In this document: piece by piece, positions 45,152 through 53,867 of the stretch
How positions within the stretch are numbered: position 1 is the first letter of the stretch
How the letters are laid out: every line of letters begins with the position of its first letter
From: Holtermannia corniformis
Taxonomy: Eukaryota > Basidiomycota > Tremellomycetes > Holtermanniales
Direction of reading: 5' to 3'
Length of the DNA: 64,000 nucleotides
Assembly (NCBI GenBank): GCA_001599935.1
Contig: BCIJ01000009.1
Location: 403,392 to 467,391 of the forward strand
Translations under genes and position numbers: made by a program
The notes under the pieces: generated by a model
Told to the model about the DNA's origin: nothing
The model's input: the letters and a program-made list of their open reading frames with translations, nothing else
Database searches by the model: none

Positions 45152-45425
45152 ATGCCTTCGCGCCCATCCGTTCGATCGCCGCTCGACCACTGCCAAACTG
45201 GTACCCTTGTTCAACTATCCGAGCTTGGCGTCCACCAAGTACACAGGCGGTACAACCGCGGCTCAAGCCCATCACGCCGCGCAGAACCTGCGCGTGGTGG
45301 CTAACCACGCAGCGCATCCGTTAGACCCGCGCAACGTGGCGCTGAACCTGGTAAGGCTGCTCCAGCCTGGGTGGCGACCTTTTACGCCCTTTCACATCCC
45401 GCCCCCCTCCTAGGCAGGGTCATGA
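45152..45425 (+). CDS. Possible small three-exon gene (54 aa)
   Basis: A tentative model joins 45152-45200, 45247-45350 and 45414-45425 with consensus GT-AG introns of 46 and 63 nt. The product starts MPSRPSVRSPLDHCQTGG, has an Ala/His-rich middle (TTAAQAHHAAQNLRVVANHA) and ends NLAGS. I know no match. Support is only the frame continuity and plausible splice sites, so this may be an artefact. Confidence 0.25.
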
Positions 45426-45514
45426 CATAAGGATTAGTAGTGAGCTTCTTCTTCATGGACCGCGCCCGTTGTCGCTGGTCGCGGTTGTGACGAAATCACG
45501 ATGAACCCTTCTTT

Positions 45515-45526
45515 CACACACACACA
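45515..45526. repeat. Short CA microsatellite
   Basis: Six CA units lie within CTTTCACACACACACAAG. A minor simple repeat. Confidence 0.6.
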
Positions 45527-45658
45527 AGCACGGTCGGCGCCCGGGACCTAGACGCCGAACCCCAGGTCCAACACTATAAACACACTGCACCCACCGGTGC
45601 CGAGATGGCAGCCAACAGTCATCGTCTAAGACACCGACGCAGCAGCATTCCGCACCAA

Positions 45659-46207
45659 TGGCATCGTCGTCACGCCCACCGCAGCGCGGTTCCATCACCC
45701 CCGTGAGTACTCGCTGACTCGGAAGAACGCGGTGCAACGACTGACGAAATGTCACAGAACATGACCGACATCATCCTGGTCAGTGTCTAGCAGCACAGCA
45801 CCAGACCAAAGGCTAATGTATAGCAGTCGGTCACGCACAAGTTTGACGATCCGAACGACGAAGATTACGAATACGACCCTGCCTCAGATTCTGCTTCGAG
45901 CATGTCAGTCGACGAGGATATCGAAAATCACACGGCGCTCCTGCTGTCCGCCCGCGCCCACATCGGGCCGGTGCGTAACAAGAACGACTTCTCGATTGAC
46001 CACCTGCCGCCGTTGTCTGAAGCTCTGGAACTCATGAAGGGCGAACCCCACGAACTCGGCCCGAACACCGGCCTCGCTCTTCTCTCTGCTGCCGGGATAC
46101 AACGGGCCTCGGATGATGCCAAGATCACCATCACCCAACAACAGCTCACAAAGCGCGACATCGTCGAGCGCGCAGTTGTCATAAATGACTATATATGCGC
46201 CGCAAAT
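45659..46207 (+). CDS. Hypothetical acidic protein, 3' end uncertain
   Basis: Exons 45659-45712, about 45759-45778 and 45827-46207 can be joined across GTGAGT/CAG and GTCAGT/CAG junctions. The product begins MASSSRPPQRGSITP, then NMTDIILSVTHKFDD, an acidic stretch (DPNDEDYEYDPASD), and a more ordered part (DFSIDHLPPLSEALELM, GPNTGLALLSAAGIQRA) ending ICAAN. No family is recognised. Past the stop, two more open segments in other frames still look coding: FITAVANNILYMQLVAS at about 46269-46321 and SLDEKLVGGHVEVEKDAEGD at about 46355-46414. They suggest an unspliced continuation, a frame error, or a decayed tail. The nearby draft-quality sequence adds doubt. Confidence 0.45.
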
Positions 46208-46598
46208 TGATAGATTGGATTTAGTACCTTTTGGGTCAGTGTGTTAAGGGCTTTGCTGGCGCAGCCATTCATAACAGCAGTTGCCAACAACATCCTCTAC
46301 ATGCAGCTCGTCGCCAGCGGCGTCGACATCGATCCTAATTGAAGACATCAAAAGTCAGCCTCGACGAGAAATTGGTCGGCGGCCATGTCGAGGTTGAGAA
46401 GGACGCAGAGGGTGATGACGATGTGATTGTCAAATCTGGAGGTTGAGGAGATTTCGGCAGCACCCAGAGATTACTGCACGTAAGGTAGTGAACGATTCGC
46501 CACTCGACCGTCGCCACGCCGCTCGCCGCCAGCCAGGCTGCCAGCCAAGCTGAAGCCTTCCCCNCCCGGGAAGGGGNGGGGGGGGGGTTCAAAAAGGC
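46208..46598. other. Low-quality, G-rich intergenic stretch with N bases
   Basis: Two unresolved bases stand at 46564 and 46577 inside a run of C then G. This looks like an assembly or read-end problem rather than biology. Local order may be unreliable. Confidence 0.6.
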
Positions 46599-46691
46599 AA
46601 TCCTCTACGTGGTTCGAACACGTGACCCCCGCCGCTCAAGTACACTTCAGGTCACTCGGAAGACGATGTGATACCACTACACCAAGAGGAC
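46599..46691 (-). tRNA. tRNA-Arg (anticodon CCG) with 21-nt intron
   Basis: Read on the minus strand, the acceptor arm GTCCTCT pairs with AGAGGAT (the first pair is G-U). The D arm starts GTGTAGTGGT with A14, G18 and G19. The T arm is ACGTG, TTCGAAC, CACGT, all pairing. The anticodon stem TCGTC pairs with GGCGG, allowing G-U pairs. The loop reads T33-CCG-A37, so the anticodon is CCG (complement at 46657-46659). A 21-nt intron lies after position 37 (46635-46655), the standard place for nuclear tRNA introns. CCA is not encoded, as expected in eukaryotes. Confidence 0.85.
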
Positions 46692-47290
46692 AACTTAAAT
46701 TTTGAAACGCCAAAGATAAGATGTCCCCACAACCTGTGGGCTTGAACTAGCGCGCCACATCGAGCGCGACTTTTCAGTCCAACACGTTTGCCTTTTGTTC
46801 CATAAGTCATCGAGGCCCTAGAAGCATTTTTACGTGACAGCCGTGAGCACAAATGGTTGAGCGTCTCACCATGGTCGACAGGTGACTGAGTGACATTTAC
46901 AAGTCTGCGAAACCCTCGTTGAACGTTTGCGGAGATGCACGTCACGTGCAGACGTTGATTGCCAAATTCCACTCTCACAGCGGCGCCACACCCGCGCTTA
47001 GGTGTGTCACCTCTACATACAGGCCTCATGGCGCACCCGCGGCAGTTTTTCCGAGATGAGAAAGCCTTGATGAGAAAGCCTTGATGAGAAAGCCTCCACG
47101 GCGATCCTTCATTATTGCTCAGCACGTGGCGGCAGTCTGACGTTCCCGCCATCCACCGCTCAGTCGCCGCGGTGGAGGTCGGAGTTCGGATGAAGGCGCT
47201 GACTGACGTGCTGACCAACCGAGCGGCCGAGGGCGTACAAAAGAGCGAGTTGCAATCGACGGTTCACCCACCAACTTCATCACCACCGAT
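46692..47290. other. Intergenic between the tRNA and old yellow enzyme genes
   Basis: About 600 bases. Apart from a 14-base tandem repeat at 47055-47095, nothing was recognised. Confidence 0.35.
47055..47095. repeat. 14-base tandem repeat, about 2.9 copies
   Basis: The unit GATGAGAAAGCCTT is repeated head to tail without mismatch over 41 bases, about 200 bases before the old yellow enzyme start. A recent slippage duplication is the simplest explanation. Confidence 0.8.
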
Positions 47291-48677
47291 ATGCCTGCTC
47301 CTGCCTCGTCCTCTCGCATCACCAAGAAGGTCCTGCTTGGCGACAAGCCAATCCACCGGATTGCGCTTGCGCCGTTGACCCGCATGCGCAATGTCAACAA
47401 CCAAGCACCCGATGAGCTTGCTGTCGAGTAAGTCTTGTTGCCGTAGCATTCCAAACGCTGAGCCCGCTAGGTACTACTCGCAGCGCGCTTCGCAGCACGG
47501 TCTGCTCATCACCGAGGCTACTTTCATTTCGGAAGAAGCTGGCGGCTACCCACTTGCGCCCGGCATCCACTCTACCGAGCAGGTCGAGGCCTGGAAGAAG
47601 GTTACCGCCGCTGTCCACAAAAAGGGCGGCTTGATCTACAGCCAGCTCTGGGCGTTGGGTGAGTGCTTCTAAACCCCTCGATCCAAACTGACAATCCAGG
47701 CCGCGCCAACAACGGAGACCAGCCCGAGATCAAGGTCGTGTCGTCGACCGATGAGCAGTTTGCTGGTGCCGGTGCGCCGGTCGCCAAGATCCTTGACGAA
47801 GAGGACACGGCCCGTTACCTCGACTCCTACGAACAGGCGGCCAAGAACGCCAAGGAGGCCGGCTTTGACGGTGTCGAGGTTCACTCGGCCAACGGCTACT
47901 TGCTGGACCAGCATCTGCAGAGCGTTTCAAACAAGCGGACTGACCGCTACGGCGGTTCCGTTGAAAACCGCGCGCGCTTTTCGCTCGAGGCCTTGGAGCG
48001 TGTTGTCAAGATTTATGGCGAGCAAAACGTCGGCATCCGCTTCAGCCCTTGGGGTCAATTCCAGGGCATGCGCGAGCCCAACCCATTCCCAACCTTCACC
48101 TATATCATTACCGAAATCACCAAGCGCGTGAGTCGTGCGCGGTTCATGTCCGAGTGCGAGCTGACTTGGCAAAGTTCCCCAAGCTCGGCTATGTCCACCT
48201 CGTTGAAGGTCGTGACTGGACCGGAGCCGGTGACTCTGGAGGTCTCGCCGACGGTGTTATCAAGACCAACGACCCAGTCAGTTTCGAGGATATCGGTGAA
48301 GTCTGTGCTGATCCATCCAGTTCCGCGCCATTCTTCGTGGCCTTGGCGCTCCTGAGGAGCCTTCCAAGTACGGCGCGAGCGAGCCCAGCTTCCCGGACCC
48401 GACGCCAGAGCACCCTACCCTTGTAATCTCTGCCGCCGGGCACACCGAAGACAACGTCGTCGGCTTTGTAGAGCGCACTGGTGACGTCGCTGCCATCGGC
48501 CGCTGGTTCATCTCGACTCCCGACTTGCCGCAGCGCGTTTTCGAGGGCAAGCCATGGCACCAGTACAACCGCAACACGTTCTACTACGGCCCCGGTGTCC
48601 CATTCGAGCGCAACGTTGGTTATACCGACTATCAGACGTTTGAAGAGGAGCAGCTGCAGGTCGAGACCAAGGCTTGA
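47291..48677 (+). CDS. Old yellow enzyme family NADPH:flavin oxidoreductase
   Basis: The spliced protein is 403 aa (exons 47291-47427, 47471-47658, 47700-48127, 48175-48276, 48321-48677), the usual OYE length. The FMN-barrel motifs are in order: HRIALAPLTRMRN, YYSQRASQHGLLITEATFIS, QLWALGRAN, FDGVEVHSANGYLLDQHLQ (substrate His and Asn plus the catalytic Tyr) and KRTDRYGGSVENRARF. Then VGIRFSPWGQFQGM, YVHLVEGRDW, TGDVAAIGRWFISTPDLPQR and FYYGPGVPFERNVGYTDY complete the barrel. Such enzymes reduce alpha,beta-unsaturated carbonyls with FMN. The natural substrate is unknown; stress and ergot-like pathways use relatives. No targeting signal was seen. Confidence 0.95.
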
Positions 48678-49065
48678 GGCAATAGTCACAGCGATAGAGT
48701 GTAGATGCGCAAATGTATCAATGCAAAGTACCCCTATTCGGAGTTGATCCGCGGAATGACGTTGGCCGGGCGTCCACCGTCCTTTGAGGCGGCGACTTTA
48801 CGTCTTTGCATCCCGACTGTCATCGCAATTTCGTCGCGGTCAGCCAAATCTCGCATTACGCCAAGAAAGCGGCATACGTAGGTACGCAGTGGGTATACCT
48901 GCAGAGAGTGACCAGTGTTGACGGCCATCGTCTGCAGATCGCGCTACGCCCTGACCTCGCGTGCGTCCTGGCGATCACGTGTTTGTCGTGAGCTGCGCTC
49001 GTCGACTGCTGCGCGGACCCTCATAGCAGCGGGGCACATTGCGTTCGCGGCCACGATCCGTGCCC
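48678..49065. other. Intergenic, with a weak minus-strand ORF
   Basis: About 390 bases. A minus ORF at 48734-48928 (QVYPLRTYVCRFLGVM) is open and starts with ATG, but has no family. It may be a fragment of an unrecognised short gene. Confidence 0.3.
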
Positions 49066-50290
49066 ATGTCTCAGCGCCGTACAGGCGTGCCGAGACCACA
49101 GACGGAGAACGAACAGGGTGCGACCATCGCGCTGGTCGTTAGTTTTCTAATTGCTGACATTGTTTGTGCTTCCTTTGGTCCCTGTGCTCGTATGCGAATC
49201 GATGGACGCCTACAGTCATGACACAAGTATGGCATGGCCTGGTCGATACGCTGCGGCGCTTGCCAACAATGGACTCGTCGATTGGTAAGAACGCAACCGA
49301 CGAGGAGCGCGCGCGTGACGTCGTCGCAGCAAGAAGCGAGAAGAAGTAGGTTGATCGGTCAAGTGTACCGTACACTTACCGCCAAGAACGCTCGACGATG
49401 CGCTCGAGCAGATTAGCATGCTTATTGCGCTCCGCCGTGGCGCCTCGCAGGTCCCGTCAGACGTAGGCACGCCGACAGCTGGTCTGCCGCCTGGCCCGAA
49501 CAAACGCAAGGGACGGCGGCCATCTCTGTCTCACGTTTCAGGTGGCTATCCTTCGCTGTCACCTGCGCCAGCGACGGCCCCACCGGGCATCACCAGCATC
49601 GACTTGACGGGTGGGCAAGCTGGGCCTCGCGACTGGGCACGGCAACGGAGGGATGCGCTCATGGAGCAATTGCCCTTGGCTCCCGGTCGCAAAGTTGCGT
49701 TCAAAGTGCCGCCAACAAAGAATGCTCGTGGGCAAGAAGAAGAAGCTGAAGAGTGGATCATGGCCATCATCAAACGGTGTCTGAACCAAGACAAGACCAA
49801 GCGCGTCTAACTCTGTAGATCACTCGAGGCTGACTGTCGCTTCAGGTATGAAGTTCAAGACATTGATTCGCCCGACAGGTGATTAATTGGCCCCTGGGTC
49901 AATTGACGGCTAACGCTCGCAGCACATGGGTCGGAAGTCTGCGCAGCATCATCCCACTTCCTGATCCAGCTGCTCCGCTATCCTCTTCCGCTCACCCGTC
50001 CAAGCTGGAAGACTTTCCGCGCGACACGACCGTGCTCGCCCTCTACCCCGACACCACCACTTTTTACCGTGCGACCGTCTTGTCTGCACCGTTCCCCGGA
50101 ACCGGCATGGGCCTCGGCGTCCGCGGTTCCAACGGCCGGGCTGAGCCTGGGGCGAAACGGGACAAGTACCGAATCCGATTTGAGGATGACAATGATCGTG
50201 TTCATGAGGTTGACAAGTTCAACGTTGTTTTGGTGCGTGACCGTGATCACAGCGCTGCACCCGGTTGACCTGTCGCAGGGGCCTTCTTGA
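49066..50290 (+). CDS. SGF29: SAGA-associated factor 29 (Sgf29)
   Basis: The spliced protein is 316 aa (exons 49066-49117, 49216-49345, 49387-49800, 49846-49878, 49923-50232, 50279-50290). After MSQRRTGVPRPQTENEQ, a helical region follows (VWHGLVDTLRRLPTMDSS, TLDDALEQISMLIALRRG), then a Ser/Pro-rich linker. The C-terminal tandem tudor (SGF29) domain has GRKVAFKVPPTK, EEWIMAIIKRCLNQDKTKYEVQDIDSPD, STWVGSLRSIIPLP, VLALYPDTTTFYRATVLSAPF and KYRIRFEDDNDRVHEVDKF. Sgf29 reads trimethylated H3K4 for the SAGA acetyltransferase module; this is family knowledge. The intron 49801-49845 uses a GC donor. A 12-nt last exon (GPS stop) was chosen because frame and splice signals agree. It converges on TFB2, 84 bases apart. 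Confidence 0.9.
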
Positions 50291-50374
50291 ATGTTTGCCG
50301 TGTCGCCTGCCAATCCGACACTTGTACACCGTGCACCATGCTATATACAACATTGCGACTGCTACACTGCGATG

Positions 50375-52348
50375 CTAGTATCGTGACCGCGTCAGGTTGC
50401 TCACATGCGAACGCATCGACTCCTTGCCAAACGGGTGGATGAAGAGGCGTTTACTAGCGGGCACCGAGTACAAGAAGGCCGAGATCTGCTTGGCAAAGCC
50501 TTCGGCGTCCTGAAACATGTCTTTGCTGCCGAACTCGTACATGATTGCTGCAAGGTCAGACAACGCGTGGTTGGTTGCCGACATACCGTCTTCGCACTTG
50601 AGTCGATCTCGCTCCCGATCCCAGAGATACAGCTGGTCCACGACCGAAGGATGCAACAGGGGTGGTGGCTGAACTGCTTAGTCGATAACCAGCAGCTATA
50701 CGAACACTCACAGCAACGTGCATCTGCGCATGTGCGTGTGATGTGAGGTAGCTGATGATCTGGTCGTCGTGTCAGCTGACGCTTGTCTCGTCTCGCGGAT
50801 ACCCACCTGACTCGCCGTGATCCCATTGTCCATCGCCTTCTTGACATTGTCTCTCGCCAGCCGCCCAATCACCATGTTCGGGTAGCGCACGCGGATCTCG
50901 ATGAATAAGTTGAGGATGGCAATCTCGAGCTCGTTGGCTGTCCGAGTCAGCACGACGTCGATGAAACCCGCAGTCGACGCACAAGTATACGCGTACACTT
51001 TGTAGTTGGTTTCGAGGATCAGGAATCGCTTGTCGACATTCATACTGGCACTGGCGATCGCGCCGCCGGAGCAGAGAGACGTTGCCAAGCTGGTTGGGTA
51101 ATACTGGCTGGACTTGACGCCATCGACTTTCTGCGAGCAACGTTAGCGTCCTTCGTGCAAGGCAGGTTTGGCATACCTTGCGCTTGTATACCAGTCCATA
51201 CGTCTCCAAGTCGCTGAGAGCTGCACGCTGAGTCTCTGTCATGTTGCTGTCGGAATAGTCTTGTCCCAGTTGCGTGCAGCCAAGGGTAAAGTACAGCGAG
51301 AGGATCTCGGCGCTCTTGTGCTCAAGTTTCTGCCGCAGCATGGTCAGGATCACAACCAGTGATCCAGCTATACGTACCTCACGGAGCTCGACATAGTACA
51401 TGAGGATCTGCCACAGCTGTACGTGCAAGTCTTCGAGCAGAAATTGGAAGCCCTTTGACGTGATCGTGAGGTTGTCAAAATTCGCAGGCAGCCGGTTGAC
51501 TTGCGGATCGGTACTTGGCAGGTCAGACTTTGGCAGATGCACCAAAGGTGACGCACTGATCCGTCATGAGGCCACTCTGGTACAGCAGCGCCAGAACGGG
51601 AGTTTTCGGACGTTCGACGGCTCCGCCTGCTCCGTTGCTGACCATGTACTTTAGGATAGCCTTGAAAGTGTGAGCAAAGGCTCTGAAAACATGCTATTGC
51701 GCACCTCCCATGTCTTCTCGCCGTACTCGACGAGCTTGTCTGGTGACTTGGACACGGTCTTTTCGCCCTCGACGGGCTGGTACGGTTCGCCGAAGGAGCT
51801 GGTCTGACCCCTGATTTGTGTGTCAGCATGCTGGATCAGGCTGAAGAAGCTACCCACCCTCCAGTCAACGCATTGCGCAGTCCCTGCCGAAATGCCTCGT
51901 TGACGGAATACACAAGACCTCGAGTAGCCGACACTCGCTCTTGTAGAATCAGGCGTTCAGTCAACGGTACCAGGATGTCGCGGAGACTGCGGGTGGCTGT
52001 CAGATCGCTCAACTGACATGTCGAGTGACCTACTCTGCTTCGGGTTGCGTTTCTTCAATTCGCAGGAGACCTCGCAGATCTTGGGCAGCGGTGTCTTGAA
52101 AGGACCACAGCAGACTCATGATAACCTGGCGATTGACAGGAGGCAGGAGACTTCGCCAATCAGCATACAGTCCATACGTTGATACGCTGAGCTTACCGGA
52201 AGATACCAAGGCACACTGCTTCCGACTGATACAGCTCCTCATAGTACAACTGCTGTTGGTTGCGCAGGAAGGCGTCGAGCGGTGCGGTCGCATGTATAAT
52301 CTTGCTATCGCTTCCCGGCGGGGCTTCGCGAAAGTCTGTATGCGCCAT
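50375..52348 (-). CDS. TFB2: TFIIH core subunit Tfb2 (p52)
   Basis: The start chosen is the ATG at 52348 (MAHTDFREAPP). The reading FLRNQQQLYYEELYQSEAVCLGIFR, LLPPVNRQVIMSLLWSFQD and ILVPLTERLILQERVS is the N-terminal Tfb2 domain. The middle includes AILKYMVSNG and VLALLYQSGLMTD. The C-terminal part has LFIEIRVRYPNMVIGRLARDNVKKAMDNGITASQI, PSVVDQLYLWDRERDRLKCED and a final fold ending in LTRSRY. Tfb2 is a scaffold of TFIIH that anchors the XPB helicase and the small Tfb5 subunit, in transcription initiation and nucleotide excision repair. Several 40-50 nt introns break the gene. Its start faces IWR1 with only about 140 bases between. Confidence 0.9.
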
Positions 52349-52488
52349 GACCACTGGGTGATCTCTGGAACCGCCCACTGTTGCTGGGTCATAGCTGTAG
52401 TCGGTGTAAATGCGTTTCCCTGCTAAGCGGTGGTTAGAACCGCTGTCACTTCGCTCACACTCGACGAGCACAAACGTCCATCTCGACC
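52349..52488. promoter_or_regulatory. Bidirectional TFB2-IWR1 promoter
   Basis: The two start codons are 140 bases apart on opposite strands, so one short region must serve both. A CGCTGTCACTTCGCTC block (52441-52456) is the only visible repeat-like element. Shared control is inferred from spacing alone. Confidence 0.6.
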
Positions 52489-53782
52489 ATGGCAGACTCG
52501 GCGGTGACGGTGCTGAGGATCAAGCGCAAGGCCACAGAGACCCCGCTGTCTTCCTTGGGTCAGAGAGATGCTATGCGTGCTCGCAGGGGCTGATCGGTCG
52601 TTGCAGTGATCCAGGAAGCTGACAGGAGGAAACGAGCGAGGGCGCCCGCAGGGGGCGTGTTCCGTCTGGCCGAGACGGTGGACAGCACATGGCAGGGCAA
52701 GGGAGAGCAGGGTGATGCTCTCAGAGTACGTCCGACACCGATCACTGAGCGTGCTGACTCGGCTAGACACGGATCACTTCGTTGCTGGCGAATCCTTCAC
52801 CTGTAGTGGAAACCTCTACTCCTCCACTCGCCACCGGGTCACCTATCACACCATCGCCACTGTCTCCATCGGACCCACTTGGTCAGAACCGACGCTATCG
52901 TGTCATTCGGCCGAAGAAGAGCACCCGCTTTCCTCCAATTGTTCGAGATTCCGAGTCCGTGCATATCCTTATTAGCCTGACTTGACTGACGCTTGTACGT
53001 AGAGCACCGCCCGATGCCTTGCGTTTGGTCGATGCACAAGCAGAAGCTGCTATACAACCATATGTCCCGCAGACAACTTGGGTCCCACCCGGCGCCTTTG
53101 ACCCACCCAAGCCACCAAAGCGAGCCGACTCGGATTCATCAGACGAGGACGCTGTCGATGGCCTCGCAGGCGGCATCGTCCAGGCGCCGATCATGGATGA
53201 CGATGAAGTCAACGCGTTTCTGCCAATGCTGAAAGAGTATCTGTCTCGTATGTCTCTTTGTGCCGACTGACCAACCTGACCCATACGCAGTGGATCGCCC
53301 ATCGCTCCCAGAGGCGAGTGCCAGCGTGCCTCGTCCCACGCCGCGACGGCCTGCACCAGTCATACAACCCATACCGGCCGTGGTCCCTGTCGGTGACGAT
53401 CCTGAATACGTGTATGACCTCTACTACCGCGACACTCGAGCAGAAGCGCAAAGTCTTGCCCTCGGTCTGGGCGCCGGCGACGGTATCGGTGCACTGTACG
53501 TCCCAAGCATCACATATACAGGCCGAGCTAACAGGCGTCAGAATTGGCATGGAGGAACTCGACGATGGATCAGGCTCCGATGTCAGCGAAGAGGAGGACG
53601 AGGCGGACGAGGACTCGAATGACGAAGACTTTTACCGTAACGATTACCCAGAGGACGAGGCTTCATCAGAAGACGAGGCAGGCTACGCCGGCTATGCGCG
53701 AAGGCAGGCGTACGAGGACGGTGGCTGGAGTGACGAGGATGACGAGGCACAAGATGGCGACTATGATATCGATTCCGAGTGA
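52489..53782 (+). CDS. IWR1: Iwr1-type RNA polymerase II import factor
   Basis: The spliced protein is 355 aa (exons 52489-52558, 52607-52725, 52767-52954, 53003-53247, 53291-53495, 53542-53782). The N terminus VLRIKRKATETPLSSLV matches the family's N-terminal basic motif (nuclear localisation signal). The core Iwr1 domain is PEYVYDLYYRDTRAEA, an intervening linker, then IGMEELDD and the acidic DEDSNDEDFYRNDYPEDE. The C terminus is very acidic (DEDDEAQDGDYDIDSE). Iwr1 binds the RNA polymerase II active-centre cleft and escorts it into the nucleus through importin; that is known from yeast. The tail converges on the Stealth gene, 85 bases away. Confidence 0.93.
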
Positions 53783-53867
53783 TCCTTGCCAAGCTGGTAG
53801 TTCAGATGCAATGCAGATGCGTCTACTATACAATTGCGCCTCGGCGATCTCGGATCGTCCATCTCAT

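Noticed and set aside
46335..46592. Minus-strand ORF spanning the N bases
   Set aside because: It contains unresolved residues and low-complexity Pro/Gly produced by the G-run.
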